A DNA stretch of 12,247 bases from JAJKIP01 sp040509055. Lineage in GTDB: Bacteria > Bacteroidota > Bacteroidia > Chitinophagales > Chitinophagaceae. Positions 7,414 to 12,247 of this stretch are shown here, one piece after another. Below the pieces are notes generated by a model. That model worked only from the letters and a program-made list of their open reading frames with translations. It was not told the DNA's origin and made no database searches. Each line of letters starts with the position of its first letter. Positions within the stretch are counted from its first letter, which is position 1. The translations under genes were made by a program, and so were the position numbers. Location: contig JBEVLT010000104.1 of the NCBI GenBank assembly GCA_040509055.1, positions 1-12,247 of the forward strand, given 5' to 3'.

Positions 7414-9558
7414 TTAGCTTACACCCGATCCGTTGGCGGTGGCTTCGTCCGGGTTCACAAACACCAGTTTTCCGGTGCTGTCTTCCGCCATCAGGATCAT
7501 GCCGTTGCTTTCGATACCCCTCATCTTGCGCGGCGCCAGGTTGGCCACGATCACCACCTGTTTGCCAACGATCGTTTCGGGCTGAAAGTGCAGGGCGATA
7601 CCGGATACGATGGTCCGCTTCTCCGTGCCTAGGTCTACTTCCAGTTTCAGGAGCTTATCGGCTTTTTCCACTTTTTCGGCGGTCGTGATGGTCCCCACTT
7701 TCAGGTCCAGTTTGGCAAAATCGTCGTACTGGATCTGTGGTTTGGCGGCAGGGGCCGGTTGTTCGTTGCCGGCTGCCGGTTTGGTCTCTTCCATGTTTTT
7801 TTCTTTTTTGATCAGGCCTGCTTTTAGCCTGGCTATCTGTGTAGCGATCTCTTCGTCTTCTATTTTCCTGAACAGCAGCTGCGGTTCGCGCAGGTTATAG
7901 CCCACGCTCAGCAACTTCAGTTTGCCGGCATTTTCCCAGTCCAGCATCTTGTCCACCACCTTCATCATGTGCAGCATGGTGTGGGCGGTATTGGGCAGGA
8001 AGGGATGGATGAGTATCGCCAGGTTGGCGCAGAGCTGCAGGCTCAGGTGGATGCTGTTCTCCACCGATGCTTTGGCGTCGAACTCAGTATCCGTAATGCC
8101 TTTGGCGGTCAGGGCCGGCACTTTCTTCCAGGGTTCTTTTTCCTGCAGGTATTTATTGCCTTTGCGGGCCAGGTCGATGATGGCAAACAGCGCATCGCGG
8201 AACCGGAATTCTTCGATGGATTGCTGAATGCCGGCCGGCGCCTGGCGGATCGCCCCGGCCAATGCTTTATCCAGCTCGTCTTCTGCAGCCGTGTTGTACT
8301 TCGGCACTTTGCCCATGAACCATTTGTGCATCAGCACAAACGTGCGGTTCACGAAGTTGCCGAAGATATCGGTGAGCTCGCTGCGGTAGGCGGTCTGGAA
8401 GCCTTTCCAGGTAAACTCGCTGTCCTTGGTTTCCGGTGCAATGGACGTAAGGTAGTAGCGCAGGGCATCCACCATCTGCCCGCCGCCGTTGTCTTTCTTT
8501 ACAAAATCGTCGATATAGTCGCGCATGTCGAGCTTCCAGCCGCGGCTGGTGCTCATCTTATCGCCTTCCAGGTTCAGGAACTCGTTGGCCGGTACATTGG
8601 CCGGCAGGATATTGCCGTGCAGCTTCAGCATCACCGGGAAGATGATGCAGTGGAATACGATATTGTCCTTACCGATGAAGTGTACCAGTTTGGTATCCTT
8701 GTCGTACCAGTAGGGTTTCCAGTCCTTACCCTTGTCGAGGGCCCATTGCTTCGTAGCGCTGATATAACCGATCGGCGCATCGAACCATACGTACAGCACT
8801 TTGCCTTCGGCGTCTTTCAGCGGCACTTTGATGCCCCAGTCCAGGTCGCGGGTGACAGCCCTCGACTGCAGCCCGCCTTCGATCCAGCTTTTGCACTGGC
8901 CTACTACCGTATTGCGCCAGTCATCTTTGTGCTCCTGAAGTATCCATTCCTTCAGGAAGTCCTCGTGCTGGCCAAGGGGCAGGTACCAGTGTGTCGTTTT
9001 TTTCTTTACGGGTGGATTACCGCTCAGGGTACTCACGGGGTTGATCAGTTCGTCGGGGCTGAGGGTGCGGCCGCAGTTCTCGCACTGGTCGCCGAAAGCG
9101 CGGTCCGATCCGCAATGCGGGCAGGTGCCGCGGATAAAGCGGTCGGCCAGGAAGGTCGACGCTGCTTCATCGAAATATTGTTCGGTCTCTTTGGTCTCCA
9201 GCTGCCCCCGGTCGTGCAGGCAGGTAAAGAATTCCTGCGCCGTTTCATGGTGCAGCGGCTCGCTGGTGCGGTGATAGATGTCAAAGGAGATCGACAGGTC
9301 GTCGAAATCCTGTTTCATCGCCTCGTGGTATTTATCGATGATGGCGCGGGGCGTCGTGCCTTCCTTCATAGCCTGGATGGGAATGGCCGTACCGTGCTCA
9401 TCGCTGCCGCATACGAATACCACGTCCCGTTTCTGCGCACGCAGGTAACGCACATAGATGTCGGCGGGAATATAAGCGCCGGCCAGGTGCCCTACGTGTT
9501 TCAGCCCGTTGGCATAAGGCAGGGCGGAAGTGACCAGGTATCGTTGCGGTTGATCCAT
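7414..9558 (-). CDS. metG: Methionine--tRNA ligase (MetRS)
   Basis: A 714-residue class I aminoacyl-tRNA synthetase that charges tRNA-Met and initiator tRNA with methionine in the cytoplasm. The HIGH-type motif is HVGH at 21-24 and the KMSKS loop is KMSTS at 334-338. A zinc knuckle of the MetG1 type is formed by C146, C149, C159 and C162. WFDAPIGYISATK (258-270) and GKDNIVFHCIIFP (296-308) are typical MetRS core segments. The anticodon-binding helical domain follows to about 570. An Ala/Pro-rich linker (about 590-608) leads to a C-terminal Trbp111/EMAPII-like tRNA-binding domain (about 611-714, with VGTITTAEKVEKADKLLKLE), as in dimeric bacterial enzymes. The reading frame stays open upstream to 9834, but the conserved start MDQPQRYLVTSALPYANG and the promoter at 9585-9616 place initiation at 9556-9558. 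Similarity ends there. Confidence 0.97.
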   Translation of the reverse strand: MDQPQRYLVTSALPYANGLKHVGHLAGAYIPADIYVRYLRAQKRDVVFVCGSDEHGTAIPIQAMKEGTTPRAIIDKYHEAMKQDFDDLSISFDIYHRTSEPLHHETAQEFFTCLHDRGQLETKETEQYFDEAASTFLADRFIRGTCPHCGSDRAFGDQCENCGRTLSPDELINPVSTLSGNPPVKKKTTHWYLPLGQHEDFLKEWILQEHKDDWRNTVVGQCKSWIEGGLQSRAVTRDLDWGIKVPLKDAEGKVLYVWFDAPIGYISATKQWALDKGKDWKPYWYDKDTKLVHFIGKDNIVFHCIIFPVMLKLHGNILPANVPANEFLNLEGDKMSTSRGWKLDMRDYIDDFVKKDNGGGQMVDALRYYLTSIAPETKDSEFTWKGFQTAYRSELTDIFGNFVNRTFVLMHKWFMGKVPKYNTAAEDELDKALAGAIRQAPAGIQQSIEEFRFRDALFAIIDLARKGNKYLQEKEPWKKVPALTAKGITDTEFDAKASVENSIHLSLQLCANLAILIHPFLPNTAHTMLHMMKVVDKMLDWENAGKLKLLSVGYNLREPQLLFRKIEDEEIATQIARLKAGLIKKEKNMEETKPAAGNEQPAPAAKPQIQYDDFAKLDLKVGTITTAEKVEKADKLLKLEVDLGTEKRTIVSGIALHFQPETIVGKQVVIVANLAPRKMRGIESNGMILMAEDSTGKLVFVNPDEATANGSGVS

Positions 9559-9584
9559 AAAGTGCTTGTTCTGCAAATAGTCTG

Positions 9585-9616
9585 CAAAAGTACCGCAAAC
9601 GGGGTGATGGCCCAAA
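9585..9616 (-). promoter_or_regulatory. metG promoter (Bacteroidota -33/-7 type)
   Basis: On the minus strand, TTTG (9616-9613) is followed after exactly 20 bp by TACTTTTG (9592-9585). This matches the Bacteroidota housekeeping consensus TTTG-N19-21-TAnnTTTG at every fixed base. Transcription would begin near 9581, giving a leader of about 20 nucleotides before the metG ATG. This also argues against the longer open frame upstream being translated. Confidence 0.75.
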
Positions 9617-9688
9617 CTGTGAGAACACAGCGGCGCCGGCACAGGGGAGAAGCTCAGGGATGATGTTGAACCCGTGCTTGCGTGGTAT

Positions 9689-9853
9689 TGCCGGATAGCT
9701 GATGCGGCAGCAATCAAAAAAGCTAATGCCACGGATGCTTTTGGAAAAGGCAGGGGAAGAATAAAGAAGACCTGCCTTTTTGCCCGGGTATTCAGACCCG
9801 GACCGGCAAAGAAAAGCCGGCTGGTTTTAACCACAGATACCGGAATGGTGGTT
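9689..9853. ncRNA. Cluster of hairpins: candidate structured RNA of unknown role
   Basis: Five inverted repeats follow each other here: TGCCG/CGGCA (9689-9709), AAAAGGCAGG/CCTGCCTTTT (9745-9780, a perfect 10-bp stem), CCGGGT/ACCCGG (9784-9801), CCGGC/GCCGG (9803-9820) and AACCAC/GTGGTT (9829-9853). The 10-bp stem has A-runs before and T-runs after it on both strands, so it could act as a terminator in either direction. Yet no known gene ends here; metG and ldcA both point away. A small RNA ending at that stem, or a leader structure for ldcA, would explain it. Neither a promoter nor a match to a known RNA family was seen, and the shorter stems could be chance in GC-rich DNA. Confidence 0.3.
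9745..9781. terminator. Terminator-like hairpin, usable on both strands
   Basis: AAAAGGCAGG (9745-9754) and CCTGCCTTTT (9771-9780) are perfect reverse complements around a 16-base purine-rich loop. On the plus strand the stem ends in five T residues (9777-9781). On the minus strand it ends in four T residues. The structure is terminator-like, but what transcript it would end is unknown. The long loop weakens the call. Confidence 0.45.
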
Positions 9854-9901
9854 GCGCTCGCCCGGGAAATATTTTTTTTAACGGTACAAGGCTATTCGGC
9901 C

Positions 9902-9909
9902 TAAATTAG
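9902..9909 (+). promoter_or_regulatory. Possible -7 element for ldcA
   Basis: TAAATTAG, one mismatch from TAnnTTTG, ends only 4 bp before the ldcA ATG at 9914. A T-run at 9872-9879 sits roughly where a -33 element would be, but there is no clear TTTG. If this is the promoter, transcription would start at or next to the ATG and the mRNA would be nearly leaderless. Confidence 0.35.
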
Positions 9910-9913
9910 TCCC

Positions 9914-10825
9914 ATGATACAAACTCCTCCTTACCTGCAAAAAGGCGATACCATCGGCATTGTATGTCCCTCCGGGTACATGGCCCGCGAAAAAGTGGCC
10001 GAATGCATCCGGGTATTGCAGGATGAATGGGGGTATGCGGTCAAAGTGGGCAAAACGGTAGGCGGCGATTCGCTGACTTATTTTTCCGGTACGGACGAAG
10101 AGCGGCTGGTCGATTTCCAGCAGATGCTGGACGATGATGAAGTAAAAGCTGTTTTGTTTGCCCGCGGTGGCTATGGCCTGTCCCGGATCATCGATGCGGT
10201 CAATTTCAAAAAGTTTAAGAAGCAACCCAAATGGCTGATCGGGTTCAGCGATATCACGCTGCTGCATTCGCATGTGTATGCCAACTATTATATTTCCACG
10301 CTGCATGCGCCCATGGCCAATGCCTTTAATGATGCCGGCTATATCAACCGCTACGTGCAATCGCTGAAACAGGCGATCGAGGGCAAAAAGTCAAAATACA
10401 GCTGCGAGCCGCATGCGCTCAACCGGAAAGGGGAAGCTATCGGTGAACTGGTAGGGGGCAACCTGGCTTTACTGGCTCATGCCGTAGGAACGGATTCGGA
10501 TCTCAAAACAAAGGGACGTATCCTGTTTTTGGAAGATGTGGGCGAATACCTGTACAGCATCGACCGCATGATGCACCAGCTGAAGCGCAGCGGCAAGCTG
10601 AAAAACCTGGCCGGCCTGGTCGTCGGCGGATTTACCGATACCAAAGATACCACCCGGCCCTTCGGGCAGGAGGTGTACCACATCATCCACGATTGTGTAC
10701 GGGAATACGATTACCCGGTCTGCTTCGGCTTTCCGGTGAGCCATGAAAAAGAGAACTACGCCCTGAAAATAGGGGTGGGATACAAGCTGCGGGTGGGCAA
10801 GGGCAGGGTGACGCTGGAGGAGTAA
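9914..10825 (+). CDS. ldcA: LD-carboxypeptidase, peptidase family S66
   Basis: A 303-residue enzyme of family S66, which cleaves the terminal D-alanine from murein tetrapeptides during peptidoglycan recycling in the cytoplasm. The N-terminal PPYLQKGDTIGIVCPSGY is the usual family start. RGGYG is at 84-88, the nucleophile is S112 in GFSD (110-113), and the other triad members are E207 in FLEDVG and H277 in PVSHEKEN. The conserved GELVGGNLALL lies at 177-187. Length and residue order fit the family throughout. The histidine motif reads PVSH instead of the more common PxGH, a small variation. There is no signal peptide, consistent with a cytoplasmic enzyme. S66 also includes MccF-type self-immunity peptidases, but no peptide antibiotic genes lie nearby, so recycling is the better reading. 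It diverges from metG, and its ATG is the first in frame, with no Shine-Dalgarno. Confidence 0.92.
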   Translation: MIQTPPYLQKGDTIGIVCPSGYMAREKVAECIRVLQDEWGYAVKVGKTVGGDSLTYFSGTDEERLVDFQQMLDDDEVKAVLFARGGYGLSRIIDAVNFKKFKKQPKWLIGFSDITLLHSHVYANYYISTLHAPMANAFNDAGYINRYVQSLKQAIEGKKSKYSCEPHALNRKGEAIGELVGGNLALLAHAVGTDSDLKTKGRILFLEDVGEYLYSIDRMMHQLKRSGKLKNLAGLVVGGFTDTKDTTRPFGQEVYHIIHDCVREYDYPVCFGFPVSHEKENYALKIGVGYKLRVGKGRVTLEE

Positions 10826-10867
10826 CTGTTTACAATTTCTTAATGATAAGATGGCATAACGGCGTAG

Positions 10868-10875
10868 TAGTTTTG
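10868..10875 (+). promoter_or_regulatory. -7 element for the GRDP-like membrane protein gene
   Basis: TAGTTTTG matches TAnnTTTG at every fixed base and ends 15 bp before the ATG at 10891. The sequence about 20 bp upstream (around 10841-10847) is AT-rich but has no clear TTTG, so the -33 part is weak. It implies the gene has its own start within the 65-bp gap after ldcA, where no terminator is seen. Confidence 0.5.
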
Positions 10876-10890
10876 TAAAAGTTTTTTGTA

Positions 10891-12247
10891 ATGATTAACA
10901 CCGAACAAGCTGCTTTATGGCAACGGATACAGGAGTTCCACCCTGACGATCCGGCTGACCGCGTCAAATTCTCCGACAAGCTTGCGCTTCAGAACAACTG
11001 GTCGCCCGCCTACACGGCAAGAGTCATCGAAGAGTATAAAAAGTTCGTTTTCCTGTGCTGCATTTCTCCCACCGGTGCTGCACCTTCGCAGATCGTCGAT
11101 GAAGCCTGGCATTTGCACCTGACGTACACACACAATTACTGGAAAGTGTTTTGCCCGCAGGTGCTGGGCAGGGAGCTGCACCATCACCCGTCCAAAGGAG
11201 GACCGGCAGAGCAGCAGCGGCATGCCGGCTGGTATGCCCAAACCCTTGAGCTGTACAGGAGCACGTTTGACGAACCTGCGCCGGAAGATATCTGGCCCGC
11301 CCCGGTTGTACCCGCTGCTGCGCCACTACCGGAAAGCGTCCTTACGGGTGAGCGCCCGGCCTCGTACCTGAAATATCTTTGTTTACTGCTGGGAGCTTTT
11401 GTTATTCCGCTGTTCTTCGGGGCCGTTCATCCATTCCAGCTCGATGGGCCTTCCTTCCTGGTGTTTTTTGCAGGATTGGGTGTCGCCGGCCTGGTATACC
11501 TGTATGTGGTGTACCAGCACAACAAAGAGATCGCCGAAAGCGTGTTGAAAAGCCGCTATGATTTTTCAGCCGGCCTGTACCAGGTAACGCGGTATGCGTA
11601 TGACATGGACCGCTCTTTGCAAACGGCTGTGGTAGACCTGATCGACCGCAATGTACTCCGTATGCACCAGGAGCCCGGCGTATTCACCTTTCATCCTTCG
11701 GCATACCAGCCTGTTGCTGCCGGCAAAAATCCGCTGATAGCTAACCTGCTGAAACAGTACAGTGAGGAGGAGGTGGTGATGTATGGCTCTCTCAGGCGGG
11801 CTTATGACGCCGCCCTGACCGAACACCCGGGCCTGGCCCAATCGCTTGCAACACTGGACAAAAAATATACACCCGGTTATGCCCTGATTGTTTTGATTGG
11901 TCTGGTTTGCATCGCGAGAATCATGCAGGCCCTGGTAAATGACCGGCCGTTCCTTTTCCTGGTGATCATGACCGGGTTATTCATTGTATTGTTCTATTAT
12001 TGTTACAAATGGGCTCATCCCCTGACTATTTTTCGTAAAATTCTTGCGGCGGAAAGCCGCGATACATTATCGGCCGGCACGGGAAGCTCTATCACTCACC
12101 AGTTTGCTTTTACAGGTATGGCGGCGCTCACGGCTGCTTATATGTACGGCGGCCTGGTGGATACCTTCAGGGATCGGACACGGAACACCGGTGATGGCGG
12201 TGCATCGGGTGGCGGTTGCGGGAGCAGCGGTTGTGGAAGCGGAGGCA
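10891..12247 (+). CDS. GRDP-like domain fused to a TIGR04222-like membrane protein, Gly/Cys-rich tail (partial)
   Basis: 452 residues are visible and the frame stays open at the window end. Residues 1-135 resemble bacterial glycine-rich-domain-containing proteins: VDEAWHLHLTYTHNYWKVFC (69-88) with W73, H74, H76 and C88, then ELHHHPSKGG (95-104), WYAQTLELY (114-122) and an EDIWP motif (132-136). The function of that module is not established; the histidines and cysteine could bind metal (inference). Hydrophobic helices follow at about 162-178, 186-209, 329-346 and 353-371, and perhaps 404-420, separated by a soluble region (210-325). The visible end is a Gly/Ser/Cys-rich tail (438-452, with GGGCGSSGCGSGG). 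Membrane segments with a GCGGG-type tail are typical of proteins annotated with the TIGR04222 domain; I make that link from memory of the architecture. The ATG at 10891 is preceded by an in-frame TAA at 10876-10878 and has no Shine-Dalgarno. It follows ldcA by 65 bp with its own -7 element. Confidence 0.8.
   Translation, partial: MINTEQAALWQRIQEFHPDDPADRVKFSDKLALQNNWSPAYTARVIEEYKKFVFLCCISPTGAAPSQIVDEAWHLHLTYTHNYWKVFCPQVLGRELHHHPSKGGPAEQQRHAGWYAQTLELYRSTFDEPAPEDIWPAPVVPAAAPLPESVLTGERPASYLKYLCLLLGAFVIPLFFGAVHPFQLDGPSFLVFFAGLGVAGLVYLYVVYQHNKEIAESVLKSRYDFSAGLYQVTRYAYDMDRSLQTAVVDLIDRNVLRMHQEPGVFTFHPSAYQPVAAGKNPLIANLLKQYSEEEVVMYGSLRRAYDAALTEHPGLAQSLATLDKKYTPGYALIVLIGLVCIARIMQALVNDRPFLFLVIMTGLFIVLFYYCYKWAHPLTIFRKILAAESRDTLSAGTGSSITHQFAFTGMAALTAAYMYGGLVDTFRDRTRNTGDGGASGGGCGSSGCGSGG

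Larger units (their letters stand above)
9559..9913. other. 355-bp divergent intergenic region between metG and ldcA
   Basis: It holds the metG promoter at its left end and a possible ldcA promoter at its right end. Between them, 9617-9900 contains no convincing gene but an unusual number of inverted repeats, listed separately. Open frames on both strands run through it, but their translations show no recognisable protein features. Confidence 0.7.

Noticed and set aside
7969..9663. A 564-codon open frame on the plus strand opposite metG
   Set aside because: It is fully antisense to a clear MetRS gene. Its translation is rich in H, V, F and Q with no recognisable domain, as expected from the reverse strand of a GC-rich gene.
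9559..9834. Extension of metG by 92 residues at its N-terminus
   Set aside because: The extra residues have no MetRS similarity. MetRS proteins begin near MDQPQRYLVTSALPYANG, and a good promoter sits inside the extension at 9585-9616.
9600..9900. A SAM riboswitch or T-box in the metG upstream region
   Set aside because: The metG promoter lies at 9585-9616, downstream of the hairpins, so they would not be in the metG mRNA. No T-box or SAM core sequence was recognised.
9674..9904. A 76-codon plus-strand frame in the metG-ldcA gap as a small gene
   Set aside because: The translation shows no domain, signal or helix pattern, it runs through the hairpin stems, and no ribosome-binding or promoter signal supports it.
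10915..11326. Minus-strand open frames inside the GRDP-like gene
   Set aside because: The plus-strand frame from 10891 gives a coherent protein with the WHxH module, so these are antisense shadows.

Overview
The window looks like chromosomal DNA of a Bacteroidota bacterium, probably near the Chitinophagaceae. That placement is an inference. It rests on promoter matches of the Bacteroidota type (TTTG, about 20 bp, TAnnTTTG) and on start codons with no Shine-Dalgarno sequence. The gene set also fits: a FadN-type beta-oxidation protein, a very long AsmA-like envelope protein and an S66 LD-carboxypeptidase. The main genes are GC-rich, but the first 173 bases are only about 35% GC.

Layout. Bases 3-173 hold the 3' end of an AT-rich gene whose product ends in a leucine-rich-repeat-like stretch. 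A 307-bp gene-free stretch with short hairpins follows. Four genes then run on the minus strand: fadN-like (481-2859), an AsmA-like membrane-anchored protein (3005-6838, TTG start), a small YbjN/CesT-like protein (6934-7368) and metG (7414-9558). A strong intrinsic terminator directly after the small gene separates metG plus the small gene from the AsmA-like gene. After a 355-bp divergent intergenic region, the plus strand carries an S66 LD-carboxypeptidase (9914-10825). Last comes a membrane protein (10891 to beyond the window end) with an N-terminal glycine-rich-domain-protein-like (GRDP-like) module and a Gly/Cys-rich tail.

How they fit together. Most of these are housekeeping genes: translation (MetRS), fatty-acid degradation (FadN), envelope lipid handling (AsmA-like) and murein recycling (LdcA). 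metG and the small gene behind it probably share one transcript. The others look like single-gene units. No mobile element, CRISPR array, tRNA or rRNA gene was seen.

The less ordinary parts are four. The metG-ldcA gap contains several hairpins, one with a 10-bp perfect stem. The final gene is a fusion-like membrane protein. The fadN promoter region has an inverted repeat. fadN also has no thiolase or acyl-CoA dehydrogenase partner where one might be expected, next to an AT-rich segment that may be acquired.
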